Positions 49,801-60,105 of a stretch of DNA of 64,000 nt are shown in pieces (the first letter of the stretch is position 1; each line of letters opens with the position of its first letter). Source of the stretch: Heterostelium album PN500 (taxonomy: Eukaryota > Evosea > Eumycetozoa > Acytosteliales > Acytosteliaceae); contig NW_008805072.1 of NCBI RefSeq assembly GCF_000004825.1, positions 1,432,435 through 1,496,434 on the forward strand, written 5' to 3'. The position numbers and the translations under genes are program-made. Under the pieces are notes generated by a model, which saw nothing but the letters and a program-made list of their open reading frames with translations, had not been told where the DNA came from and searched no databases.

Positions 49801-50206
49801 ACTTCCTGGATTAGCTTACAACAAAAACAAAGAATGTGAACTGTGCTTCACATACTGCTCTGACCCATATTTCCATACATTCTTTAATTGTCGAGCAGTT
49901 ATGCACAGATTCAACCTTAACACCATTCTTGACTCCTTACAGCTTTCAGGTGGTCAACGATTCGATTGGACTATGGAAGACGCGTATCAGTTGGTTAGAA
50001 GAAAGGACAACATCACTACTCTCGTTTCACTTGTCTTTCATCAAATCTGGAAATTCTATTGTAAATCCTATTTTGGAGGTACTCCTCTCCACGATAACAA
50101 CCTACTATCTAATGAATCTATCATTAATGAATATATACAGCACTTATCAGTAATGAAATTAATTATAAATAACAGTATCAGTAACTTACAATCCAAACTT
50201 AAATAA
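46805..50206 (+). CDS. LINE ORF2: AP endonuclease, reverse transcriptase, zinc finger
   Basis: The frame opens at 46805, overlaps the ORF1 stop by 7 nt in the -1 frame, and is uninterrupted to TAA at 50206 (1,133 codons). Its first ATG is only at 47144, inside the endonuclease domain. Conserved sequence starts earlier at LVWNCRGAASN, so translation must reach it by re-initiation, frameshift or a non-ATG start. Endonuclease motifs: WNCRG, ILTETN, GDLNCVPGD (47252), RRIDRAYA and SDHAML. RT motifs: RRPITLLNCDYKILSKSINE, LFDFNKAFDSISHG, GTKQGDPLSATLFV, and the catalytic FADDSATYS (48827). The C-terminus has a zf-RVT-type finger C-x2-C-x9-H-x4-C (CELC...H...FNC, from 49835). This order is standard for TRE and L1-clade LINEs. 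Confidence 0.95.
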   Translation, partial: SLITTANKCFKALVWNCRGAASNASIADISSTITGYNPQLTILTETNNINNQFHQTFNPFNQPNKILAVSNGKGTGVAIIAHTSRIKIKPILLDKSGRFILFNVNYVGGHSLNMLAVYAPASYWEKKSFPEMLLSTPELWCPNRIDLICGDLNCVPGDGSPLSVVLDSLSDEHDLVDLGQTVDIPTYRSPITGIARRIDRAYAKSSLLNNSFKVVPNALSDHAMLSFSIPTGISSKLPPTPWRLDRYTAMESVVKYEIESILSSSVISSLNDWLSVKSTIVNVYKKYQRLRSMAKRKMIKSLINTISSTELSSNIRTKASNDLLLLQSEEHSVRDSIRKMNQQLHGEVPSKMLTAKLAQSKKDSSIPGLYRGNKSVTSDIDEMTKIMHRFYSKLFAAEKDNPELHAEMLKRAWDCSSSRFSEMVGIQFTIEEVADIILSSNPHKSPGPDGLGLWFYREHIDTIAPILTTLFNKVLTGEQHIPQNFKVGVITTIFKKGDIYDPANRRPITLLNCDYKILSKSINERLKPEVEKVVSVYQTGFVKNRYIMDNIITMKEIIDYCKQRGIKGLITLFDFNKAFDSISHGSIRRTLLHVGTPIHLVELIMNMISGSTAQVLVNGFLTDPIALNRGTKQGDPLSATLFVLVIECLSRCIRLCPAAGLPINDHGHALKINQFADDSATYSPSFKDLNTKLRMFDMFCDATSSLVNATKSVIIKIGDHTDEKTYPPIINNQKIPISTSAERYLGLYFTSDGLHHSLDSLINSIKGHLVRWKTTGVTLRTKMAIVKSYTLSKLTYNMYVDRFTDEEVKKLDNILSWYLWSSNSNPFIDSKKYKNTMKKTRAVQPWLRGGISLWDIQLRNDAQHVWIFNRFLLSSSDPSKVCYYTSWLSQIYCRSITSPYLNLCYTLWHQLAVHLKHLDNKIKSAKPILIDGLPPTLKQIYDHLLFVKHGIPPLTDGQFQLSLPPTKFDYTSYDCIFAYISLIKHQRGRNTVFRFFSRSLPGLAYNKNKECELCFTYCSDPYFHTFFNCRAVMHRFNLNTILDSLQLSGGQRFDWTMEDAYQLVRRKDNITTLVSLVFHQIWKFYCKSYFGGTPLHDNNLLSNESIINEYIQHLSVMKLIINNSISNLQSKLK

Positions 50207-50500
50207 CCAATAACCAATCAAATGTCAGCCAACTATTATTTCCTCTTCTTCATTTCTTCATTTTCAAATTAACCAATTCAATCATCAGTATTCTCATCAG
50301 CTTAACAATCTATTAATATCAATATCTAAAATAATTATAATAACAATCAAAATAGCAATCAATTGCAGAATTATGAAAAAGTAAAAACTGTAAAAAAAAA
50401 AAAAAAAAAAAAAAAAAGAAAAATTCGATGGTTTACACCATCCCAATATATTACTTAATAAATCATTTTTTACTTCTTAAAAAAAAAAAAAAAAAAAAAA

Positions 50501-50638
50501 CTTAAATAACCAATCAAATGTCAGCCAACTATTATTTCCTCTTCTTCATTTCTTCATTTTCAATTAACCAATTCAATTATCAGTATTCTCATCAACTTAA
50601 TAATCTTTAAAATATCGATAACTAAAATAATTATAATA
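50501..50638 (+). mobile_element. Remnant of an older TRE-like 3' UTR
   Basis: It begins with the right target-site duplication (50501..50514) and matches the LINE 3' UTR from CTTAAATAACC to AACTAAAATAATTATAATA. Read with the left duplication, it shows that a short LINE 3' end already sat 40 bp from the tRNA before the full-length element landed in it. Confidence 0.85.
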
Positions 50639-52174
50639 CAGCAAAAATCTGTGAAAACGGACAGAGGTTTCAAAATATCAAACAGTAATACATTTATTTG
50701 TTATAGAAACTAATAAATATATTCTAAGATAGATCTTTGTAAAAGATTAATAATTAAAAAGAAATTGAATCATTTATCATTTTAAAAAAAAAAATAAAAA
50801 TAAAAGATAAAATTAATTTTTGCAATATTTCTGAAGTAATAAAATATTTTTTATTATAGTACTTTTAAATTTATTTTGAAATATTTAATTATATTATATA
50901 TAAGAATGATACCAAGTAAAATGTTAACAGAAAGTTAAAAGATTTGTGGAATACTTGATTTGGATTACTGAACGGAACAAGAAGTTATAGGTTTAAAATA
51001 CAATTCTAATTTTCAACAGTTTCAAGACTAAAGAAAAACTAAGCAAAAACAAACTCAGAACTGAACACAAATACTATTTGTATAAAAAGAGTATATATTT
51101 AAAAGATTACAATTATATTTAAAATAAAATTTAAAATTTTTTTTAAAAAACAATTAAAACATTAAAAAAAAAATGATAGCAATACATTTTTAAAATGATA
51201 AACCAATAACATTATTAGAAGAATAATAAAGGATTAAGGAATTACTTTCAGAAATAATACAAAAAAAAACCTTTTAGACTCTTCTTCATATTCAAAATGT
51301 AAAGGTTTTTAACTGATTTACATAAACAAGTATATAAGAAAAGTAATTTAACAGATTAAACGAAAATAAAACAAGGAGAGTATAGTATAAAGAAAGGTTA
51401 TTCTTTAAAGGAGTTCCCGATTATAGAACAACTAATATTCTATAATTAAGTTGAAAGTGGTAGATTCAAATTCAATCTTTTCTCTCATTAATTTAATATG
51501 GAACTGGATACTTAGACAATCTATCTTAAGCTCTAGATTCCCAGATTTTTTAGAAATTTTAGAGTATGATATAGATCGACGAATAAATAATATTGTTTAA
51601 CTAATTTTAGTATATTCCACAACTGTACAAGAAATCTCACTTGTCATCAATATACTAAAACTCATAATATTTTTTACTTAAAATGCATTCTTAACTAAAT
51701 TTGATATATAAACAAACCAGTCACGACCTGAATGTTTTTTAAAATTCTTGGGTATTCGTGAGATAAATATATATACTAGATGCCATTCATTCTAAACTCA
51801 ATAGAGCTCTTAAATAATGTTAATAGTGGTGATATGAAATAACATAGGAGTACTGCCAATCACTATATGAATCAATGCCAAACAGATTGAATCAAGTAAT
51901 CCTCAACCAAGGTTATTGGACATCCTATTTAATTGTTTTCTTTTAAATCAATTTAAATGTATATATATATAAAATATTTTATCACTTCAGAAATATTGCA
52001 CAGTTAATTTTTGTTTTTTATTTTTTTTTAAAATGGTAAATGTTTCAATTTTTTTCTAAAAATTAATCTTTAACAAAGATCTATCTTAGAATATATTTAT
52101 TAATTTCTATAACAAATAAATGTATTACTGTTTGATATTTTGAAACCTCTGTCCGTTTTCACAGATTTTTGCTG
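50639..52174. mobile_element. Non-coding element with long terminal inverted repeats, 1.54 kb
   Basis: The two ends are inverted repeats: CAGCAAAAATCTGTGAAAAC at the left and its complement at the right. The first 101 bp of each arm differ at about one position, and similarity continues with decay to about 240 bp (to near 50880 and 51940). TAATA flanks both sides as a probable 5-bp duplication. The middle has no ORF over 60 codons. Long inverted ends without coding capacity suggest a non-autonomous DNA transposon, in the style of the DDT/thug group in D. discoideum. I cannot assign a superfamily. Confidence 0.8.
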
Positions 52175-52637
52175 TAATATAATTATTTTAGTTATAGGAA
52201 GGGCTGCGAGACATCACATTATAGCTTAAAACCCAACACACAGCTCTTTGTATTACCTCTATTATTATTATTATTATCAATTTAAATTACAGCAGCACCA
52301 GGTACTACACGTCATCGAACAGATTTCTGCCACCCCAACTCCGATTGTTTTGGTCATCCAAGAAGAGATCGAACATAGTGGTAAAATATAGAACAGATAC
52401 CATATTCCCCGCCTGATAATTACTTATTAGTTGCAATAAAACCCGTGGTACAAGTGATTTGTTGTTGATAATCTCAACTTCCACCTAATATTGTCACTTA
52501 AAAAAATATATCTCATTTTTAAAATCAATTCATCTTAAACATACTCTCCCTCTCTTAAATAACCTCTACAATAAACTACGAGTTTTAATATAATGATACA
52601 TTTATTTATTTATTATTTTAAATACTTTTAAAAACTA
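52175..52637. other. Spacer after the mobile island
   Basis: It starts with an inverted piece of LINE 3' UTR (ATAATTATTTTAGTTAT, about 52178..52194), then ordinary AT-rich DNA with an ATT repeat. A short stretch at 52290..52380 has raised GC and a readable frame (HRTDFCHPNSDCFGHPRRDR), perhaps an exon scrap of a Cys-rich secreted protein. It is too little to call. Confidence 0.4.
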
Positions 52638-53826
52638 TTATACTTTATTATTTTTTTTACTGTCTATTTCTATTGAAACTTCTTCAGGGTTTGAATAAAG
52701 TCCATCAGAGTTTGCTACAGAAGCTGGAGATACTCCTGTTGGTGACGTTGGGGCATCTACCTTTCTTACATCCATATTGATCTCACAAGACTTGTTATGA
52801 TGATGAGATTCACCTGTGGATCCCGATTCGGAGCTGTTGTCTCTCTTTGATTTTCTGGATGCTGGCTTACGGTTGAGTAGTAGCGAAAGTCCAACCATCA
52901 GAATAATGAATAAAACCGAATCAAAAGTTCTGTAAATGTACAAGTTCATTTGGTCTCCCTGGTTTACATATGCATATATTAAATATATATCCAAAAGAAA
53001 GATCAAAGAGAATAAAACTATTGAAATAATTAAAATCTAAATATATTGTTTAGAATGTTAATAGAATTCATAAAAAAGAGGGATAGTTTAACTTACTCTA
53101 TCATTAAGGTCAACTTTTCCGGTACTCTTTGAATTTCTCCAAAGTAAAAATCCAAAGGTAGTAAATCCAATACCAAGTAACCCAGCATAACAAATAAGGA
53201 ATAGGATATAAACATTATTGTAGAATAAGTTGAAATAATAAGTTTGGTCATCAAAGACAATGATAGGAGTGAATATTGCAACCATACAGAGATGTACAAA
53301 AATAAAAATATATGTGGTGAAATGTCTGAGTTTGAAAATAGCCTGCTTCACTTTGAATACGTTATGATACAGTCTCACCCAGAGAATCAAGAGCATACTG
53401 TAGGAGGTGTACATCAACATTCTAGAGAAGAGGAATCCCGCCAACAATCCTCTGTACATTGATTTTTCGTTGGGTACCCATTGCATGGAATCAAATGTAG
53501 ACACAAACATATATCTCACTAGAAATTAAAATTTTGTTTTATTAATAACAAAATTAAAGTGATTTGATAGTTTATAGATACTTACAAAACATTCCAAACA
53601 TTAGAAAATAAAAAATAACCAATTTAAAACTATTGAATGTCTTTGATGTTATTATAGTCTGGACAGATACTATTGAAATCACTGAGAAACCAATCAGGAA
53701 TACAAAGTATAATACGGCATCTGCAATTTGTACAGTTTCGGTCGAAATAAAATCTTTAATATTACTTGTTTGATTGAGAAAAAAGTCTCTTGTATTTGGC
53801 AGAAATGTTGTTGAATTACTGGCCAT
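52638..53826 (-). CDS. Seven-transmembrane protein, 353 aa
   Basis: Three exons: 53826..53586, 53518..53097 and 53036..52638, phases 1 and 0, with GTAAGT donors. The N-terminus has two or three N-glycosylation sites (NST, NQT) and no cleaved signal. Seven hydrophobic helices follow, at VLYFVFLIGFSVISIVSV, LVIFYFLMFGMF, GLLAGFLFSRMLMYTSYSML, TTYIFIFVHLCMVAIFTPII, NVYILFLICYAGLLGIGFTT, ILIISIVLFSLIFLLDIYLI and a last one at YRTFDSVLFIILMVGLSLLL. The cytosolic tail is about 80 residues, Ser/Lys-rich with a His run. Topology fits a GPCR-like or TOM1/GPR137-like receptor, but I see no family signature such as DRY or NPxxY. It is divergent from the aprataxin-like gene. Confidence 0.8.
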
Positions 53827-55041
53827 TTTTGTTATTTATATTATTATTTTTTTATTACAATTATTATAAAAGAGTACAATGAAAATTTTTGTTACTACTT
53901 TATCTACTATATATATTTTTGTCTGCAATTTTATCAAGAAATAAGAAATAGATTTGTATTTATTATACTTTTTTAAAAAAATAAAGTTGTATTTGTAATA
54001 ATATATTTTGTATAATGTTGTTTTATATTAAATTTAATCAATGTGATTGCAGCTGACAATATATATAATTATATTAAGATTAAAATATTTTTTAATTTAT
54101 TAACCATATTTAGTTTAGTTTATAAAATCAAAGTTGATGTGAGTGATCCCCCTATATCTTCAGACATTCATTTCTAACTATCATATCAGTTTGGGTACGA
54201 GTGTGTGATACATATTGATCAGGCTGCTGGTTGCTTCTGTTTATATTCACAACAAATAAACTAGTATCATTCATCAGCATCACAGTCTGTTTTTATTGAT
54301 TGCAGCTTTATTGGCTTCATATATATGGGTGGTTGGTGTGTTATCACCTTCATCAAACTACTTTAATTACTGATGATTGTTTCTACTTCATTTATCTTAT
54401 TTTATCTAAAAATGTGTGTGAGGAATAGGGTGTGATATATATATTTCTATTCAAATATACTTTTTTTTTTATTGAGCTTACTTTGCTTGCAAGCAGTGAA
54501 AGTAAAATTTTAATAAATGAAACAACACACAACATCACACAAACCAACATCTTATCTCGTACTATTATATATATAAACCAACTTAGAGGTTATTTAATAA
54601 CTCTCATTCCATATCACAAACCAACTTCAAATTAATATAGATATGTACATATATTGGTTGTATGTTTTGGACTATTAATTTATATTAATTTTTTTACTCA
54701 ATTTGTTAACCACACAAACATTAACCCCCACCTACTAATAGTATTAATATTTAATAAACCCAAAAATAAAACAAACACACACTAACAACAACAACACTTG
54801 TGATATTTAATTAATAAAACTAGTGCACCAATATATCTTTGATAGAGTGAAATTTTGATTTGATTTTACAGTTGAGAATTCTAATAATAAATTATATTAA
54901 GTCATTGGAAAAAAAGAAAAAAAAAAACATAAATAAACTTGCACAAAATCACAACCTATTATTCAAACATATAAGAACAACAATATTAATATCAACACAC
55001 ACACTCTCTCTCTCTCTCTAACACTCACAACAATTGGTATA
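53827..55041. other. Divergent spacer
   Basis: This lies between the 7-TM gene (-) and the aprataxin-like gene (+). It has ATATAT tracts, ACAACA stretches and a (CT)9 run at about 55003, 25 bp before the next ATG. No gene is seen. Confidence 0.5.
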
Positions 55042-56859
55042 ATGAAAAAGATGAATATCTACAGCTTAAAGTTGACTAGATTACCATCTAATGAGAATCT
55101 TCAGGTTACACTTAATAATGACTCTTTACCATTTATAATTGGAAGAGGTATAATGGGTATTACAGATGAAGATACCAGAGTAAGCAAAAATCAATGTATG
55201 TAATATTAAGTATTGTTGTTGCTGTGTAGTAACATGTCAAATTGACAGTTGATGTTTAGAGTGCTGTTGTTGCTGTTGTTATTGTTAGAACAATTGTTCT
55301 GTAAATTCTATTCAATTCTATTTTAAAATTTAACACATTGTTTATTTTATTAAGATAATAAGAGTAACTATAACAACAACACTCTAAACATAAGTGTTGA
55401 TTGGGTTGTCTTTTTATTTGCCTGTTTGTTTTTGTAAGCTTAATTAATGAAATTAGATTGATATTGATAGTTTTTATTTGATATGTTCTGTTCTATCATT
55501 AATCTGTCTGCTTGTTGTTGGTGCGTGTGTGCTTGTGTCTATTTAGGTGAAATAAAGATATCCAATAATCAATGCAAACTCTTTCATGTAAGTGTGTTGT
55601 GTGACTATATTTATCTGTCTATTTTAACCAATCAATCGTTCAATCAAATACAGAGAGGTTTAAATCCTACGTTTCTCCAATCGTTACAAAGATTTAACGA
55701 AATACAATCGAAACAACAGAATGTATCACTTAAGGAACTACTGGGTAATCAACTCGAGAAATCCGTTGGCTATCCAATTTCAGAGGATATAGTGTCATTT
55801 CTTGTACCAAATCAAGATCCAATCCAAATTCAGCTAAATGTTACTACTGATCGACCAGCACAACCTTCTGTAGATAGTGAAAACGATACGTCTGGTGTTA
55901 ATTCGTCATCATCGATAACTACAACAAGTACTACATCTACAACGACTTCAACAACAACTACAACATCAAAAAGACTAAACAATGAGAATGAAATTGAAAA
56001 TATTGAAGAAAAGGATATAGAGAGTGGTAGTAGCAGTCATTCAGTAAAAAAAGTAAAATCTGATGAAACCTATATAAAATCTAGTATACCCAAAGATAGC
56101 GATAACCTTAAAGGGAAATTATCAACTCCCACACCAACTTCAAATTCAGCTAAACCTAAACCTATAACTTCAATTGGTAACAGATGGAGTGATGCATTAC
56201 TTCCATATTGCAAATCACCGGAGGATCATAAAGACTCGGTTGTTTACTACGATGACCAAATAGTGATCATAAGAGACTACTACCCAAAGGCAAAACATCA
56301 TTATTTGGTTATGCCAAGAAGAATTGTAAGATAAAGATAATAATTTCATCCACAATTTTTCATTATAATGAAACTCATTTTTGCTATTTCTTAATATTAG
56401 ATACCATCAATCAATGATTTAAAGATAACAGATATAGAGCTTTTGGAATATATGAATGAGAAATCGATTTCCTATATCCACCAGACGTTGAAATGTGATT
56501 TGTCAATGTTTATGTTGGGATTTCATGCGATTCCATCCATGAAACAACTTCATATGCATATTATCTCCAAAGATTTTGATTCTCCTTCACTCAAGAAAAA
56601 AGAACACTGGGTTTCATTTACCACAGATTTCTTTATTCCATATCCATCTCTATATAATAATCTTAAATTCAATCAAAAGATAATTGTATGTATTTGGTAC
56701 TATTCCTACAAACAAACAAACTAACATTACTTTTAATAATTATAACAGATTGATAAAGAAAAATATTTAGCATTAAAATCAGATCCAATCAAATGTCCTA
56801 AATGTTCAAACGTTTTCAAAACACTTCCAAGTGTAAAAGAACATTATAAATCATGTTAA
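55042..56859 (+). CDS. aptx: Aprataxin-like FHA-HIT-zinc-finger protein, 420 aa
   Basis: Five exons: 55042..55195, 55547..55587, 55654..56325, 56401..56685 and 56749..56859. Exon 2 is only 41 nt and completes the FHA-like domain: PFIIGRG...VSKNQCEIKISNNQCKLFH then QRGLNPTFL-type sequence, as in aprataxin and PNKP. A 120-residue Ser/Thr/Lys-rich linker follows. The HIT domain runs from about residue 225: DQIVIIRDYYPKAKHHYLVM, LGFHAIPSMKQLHMHIISKD with the His-x-His-x-x motif, and SFTTDFFIPY. The C-terminus is a C2H2 finger CPKCSNVFKTLPSVKEHYKS. Aprataxin removes 5'-AMP from abortive DNA ligation intermediates in the nucleus, and this is the same architecture. In the FHA piece Arg-Gly and Ser/Asn are kept, so phosphopeptide binding is plausible. 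Confidence 0.93.
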
Positions 56860-56951
56860 TTTAAATTAATAGTAATAAAAGAAGAAAAAGACAATTGTTT
56901 TTTTAAGATTTATAAAATATTATTTAATTTATTAAAAAATATTATAATTGT

Positions 56952-59900
56952 TTAAGATAATGGGTAGTGTCTTTGGGTTTGGTTACTTTGTGGAAAAGAT
57001 GGGTTGAAATGAGATGGCATATATTGTTGTGATTGTGGTGTGTAGTAGTTGTTTTGGTCGTTGGTGGTGGCACGGTTGTATTGTCCCTTTCCATATTGTC
57101 CAGAGAGATCGCCTGGAGCTTGTGAGTTTGGTGCAGACTGGTTGTTTGATGGGGCGGATTGGTGAGCGTTGGCGTTTTGTCCAAAGGTCTTTGAGCTAGT
57201 TGGTGAGCTGCTCAATGGTTGTTGACCTTGTTGTTGACCGAGCTTGGCTTGGAGAGATGGATCGGTGTTGTTTGGGAAGTAAGAATAGCTGTACATGTTC
57301 TTGAATTCCTCTTGCTCTGGGTAAGCTTGGGTTTGGTTTGGATGATAACGTCCCATGTTCAAGTAGTGCTTTGGAGCATAACCGTATGGTGGGAATTGGA
57401 ATTGGGTGTTTTGGTTTGGATATGGGCTGTATTGCGAGTAGGCATATGGGTAACCGTATTGGTATGGGAATGGTGATTGTTGTGGAAGTGGTGGTGATTG
57501 CGAGGATGGGTGAGTCGATTGATTTTGGCCATCTTGGTGGAATTTATTGGTATTGTCTCCAGATCCGCGGAAAGTTTGCTGGTTATTGTTTTGATTATTA
57601 CGCTGGAAGGATTTGTTAGTGTTGGAGGTGGTGTTGTCGTTTACTGGCGAGGTGGTACGTCCGTTGTAGGCATTTTGGTTGTAGGATTCGTAGAACTGTT
57701 GTTGACGAACTCCGAAACCATTGTCATCAAAGAATGCTGGCATCATTGGGACCATGTACGGGTATTGGTATGACATGTGCTGGAGATCGGTTTCTTGCAT
57801 CATGTGTTGTGGATCCATCGATGGAATGTTTGGATTTTGGTTCATCGATTGGAATGCTTGGTATTGTTGTTGAACAGAGGCTTGAATACCAGTGTTTTGA
57901 CCAACTACGTTGTGATGATGGTGAATTGGTTGTTGCGATGGTTGTTGTTGTTGTTGAACAACGGCTGGTTGTTGGTGTTGTTGCTGTTGCTTTGGTGGTT
58001 GGACAACGGCTGGTTGTTGTTGTTGTGGTTGTTGAACAGGAGCAACTGGTTGAACGACTTGGGGTTGTTGTTGTTGTGGTGGTTGAACTGGTGTTGGTGT
58101 TTGGGTGGCAGTGGTTGGTTGTGATGGATCTTTACCAAACTGAACGTCATAGTTTGGATCAAAGTTGAGAGCATCTGGCAAAGCAACTGGGGCATCAAAG
58201 ATTTTACTTTGTTGTTTGGTTCCAATTGGTTGTCTAGAGGCATTTTGTTGATTCGAAGCAGATGATACAAGGGAGGGTGAAGTGGATGGTGAATCCTTTG
58301 GTTTCCAGGCATGGGTGCTACCTGGCTTTTGTCCAAAGTTGGTACGCTGTGGAGTTGGTGCACCGGTGGTGGCAGCGGCAGTAGCAATTGGTGCTTGAGC
58401 AGCTGTGGTAGCAGTGGCGGTAGTGGCAACTGGAGTTGGGGTAGCAGTTTGAGTTGGGGCTGCAGAGACAACTGGAGTTGGGGTGGCGACGGCAGCAGCT
58501 GGTGGAGCAACTGGTTGTGGGACTTGAGTGGATTGTGGAGTTGGAACTGGAGTGGCGACTGGTGCAGCAGTAACGGTTTGGGAAGCGGTAGTAGTGTTTG
58601 TAGATTCGGCAGGGGTGGTTTGAGTGGTGGCGGCGGTGGTGGTGGTTGGGGTGGAGGTGGTAGCGGCAGCAACTGGAGTTGGTTTTGGTTGAGTAACGGT
58701 ATTGCTCTTATTTTGTTGTGCGGTGAGAATGGAAGCATAGGTTGGTTGACCTGAAGAAGTGGTAGCAGAGGAGTTGGTGGTTTGAGTGGCAGCGGCTGGT
58801 GTAGTGGTGGTGGTGGTGGTTGAAGTTGGATTTGGGAGTGGCAATGGTGATGGTGCTGGGGCGGCAGCTTGTGTAGATTGTTGTGATTGGTGGGCAGCAG
58901 CATTTTGTTGCTGTTGTGCAGCTTTTTGGGCTTGTTGTTGTTGCTTTTGTTGTTGGGCAGCACGCTCCTTCTCTTTCTCTTGAATCAGTGCACTCATTGA
59001 TGGCATACCCTTTCCACCGATGGTTGGATGTGATGAACTATCGAGAGATGCAACTACTGAAACGGATGGAGTGTTGGTGGAAGCTGCTGGAGTTTGGTGT
59101 GTAGTGCTGGTTGAAGTAGTAGATGGATGTGCTGGTTGTTCGGAGGTTGATGTAGTTGTAGTGGTGGTGGAAGTGGCAGAGGTCGGTGGAGACGATGGTG
59201 ATGGTACAGAATTGCTGTGCTGTCTTCTATTGTCTCTTTGTGGTTTATTGTTATCTCTGTGTGGTTGTGGTGAAGATGAATCTCCGTTTAACTTGCTCTT
59301 GTTGAAGTCTCTATTTTTACCGCCAGTACGGGCGTGGTCTCCATCTCTGTCGGGTCTATCTCTGTCACCTCTGTGCTCTTTCTTGATTGGTTTACCACCT
59401 TTTTGGTTGTCTTCCTTATTCTTTCTTTGTTCATCACCACCCTTATTTTTAGTCTTTATGATGTCACTCTAAACAATCGCATAAAAAAAAAATTTTAAAA
59501 AAAAAAAAAAAGAAAAGAGAAAAATTTTTTTGAAAAATTCCAAGTTAGTTTTTGACGTTAAAATAAAAAATTACACACACTAAAAAAACGATTGAATTGA
59601 AGATGGAGAGATTGGGTTGACAGGGAGAGAGGCAAGTTGAATTGAATAAAAGATGATCGATATCATTAAATTATAAATGATAGAGATCGTAGATATATGA
59701 AATTTGAGTTGATATATATTGAAAATGTTGAAGATGAACTTTTTTTTTAAAAAAAAAAAATTAAAATAAAACAAAAAAAAATTACAAATTATATTAACTT
59801 ACTCTTTTCTTTACTTCTTGCCATTGACCAGATTCTTGCTTTAATACACCACCCAAGATGTAATCTATAGTAAGATTAACGTCAAATTTGCACTCTGTGA

Positions 59901-60105
59901 GGGCTTTGATAATATCTTCCTCTTCGGTCCAAGCAGTGACATCTCTGATAATCTTAATCTTATCTCTGTGCTCTACGTTTTGTTTGGGAGTATTATCTGT
60001 GTGTTCTTGTTGCTTGCTGGCTGCTACCTTGCCACTCTTACCAGTTGTAGCGCTACCACCTTGAGCGCCATTATTCTTTGAGGTAACTGTATCTTTTTGC
60101 ACCAT
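56952..60105 (-). CDS. UBA-like domain plus Gln/Thr/Pro-rich low-complexity protein, 939 aa
   Basis: Exon 1 is 60105..59803 (101 codons) and exon 2 is 59468..56952. The 334-nt intron is long for this window. Residues about 48-86 form a UBA/CUE-like three-helix unit (KIKIIRDVTAWTEEEDIIKA, then FDVNLTIDYILGG). After SGQWQEVKKR comes an RGD/K-rich charged stretch (HRGDRDRPDRDGDHARTGG). The rest is Ser/Thr/Pro/Gln-rich with Gln-Ala runs, and a Tyr/Asn/Pro-rich C-terminus (YPYAYSQYSPYPNQNTQF). UBA, then a W-containing linker, then RGG-like charge, then low complexity is the layout of animal UBAP2L/Lingerer, which works in stress granules. Yeast Def1 and plant GIP1 proteins look similar. The match is by architecture only. 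The antisense strand shows long frames that are shadows. Confidence 0.8.

Larger units (their letters stand above)
45794..50500 (+). mobile_element. Full-length TRE-like non-LTR retrotransposon (LINE), 4.7 kb
   Basis: The element runs from the left target duplication to the last A of its second poly(A) tract, 4,707 bp. It has a 5' leader of about 200 bp beginning with T20, ORF1 (45996..46811), ORF2 (46805..50206) and a 3' UTR. The UTR ends in A26 (50392..50417), a 61-nt unique segment with a GATGG/CCATC hairpin and AATAAA (50457..50462), and A22. Insertion 40 bp downstream of a tRNA gene in the same orientation is the known habit of the TRE3 group of dictyostelid elements. Both ORFs are intact to the eye, so it is recent and may be active. 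Truncated relatives lie at 13.4, 14.9, 41.6, 44.1 and 50.5 kb. Confidence 0.93.

Noticed and set aside
57905-58963. 352-codon minus-strand frame rich in Pro, Leu and Asn
   Set aside because: It is the same strand as the Q/T-rich protein but shifted by one base. Repeat codons stay open in all frames.
57219-59472. Several plus-strand frames over 80 codons opposite the UBA/Q-rich gene
   Set aside because: Val/Leu/Trp/Gly repeats are the complement of Gln/Pro/Thr/Ala codons. The minus-strand frame is longer, spliced cleanly to an ordered N-terminus.
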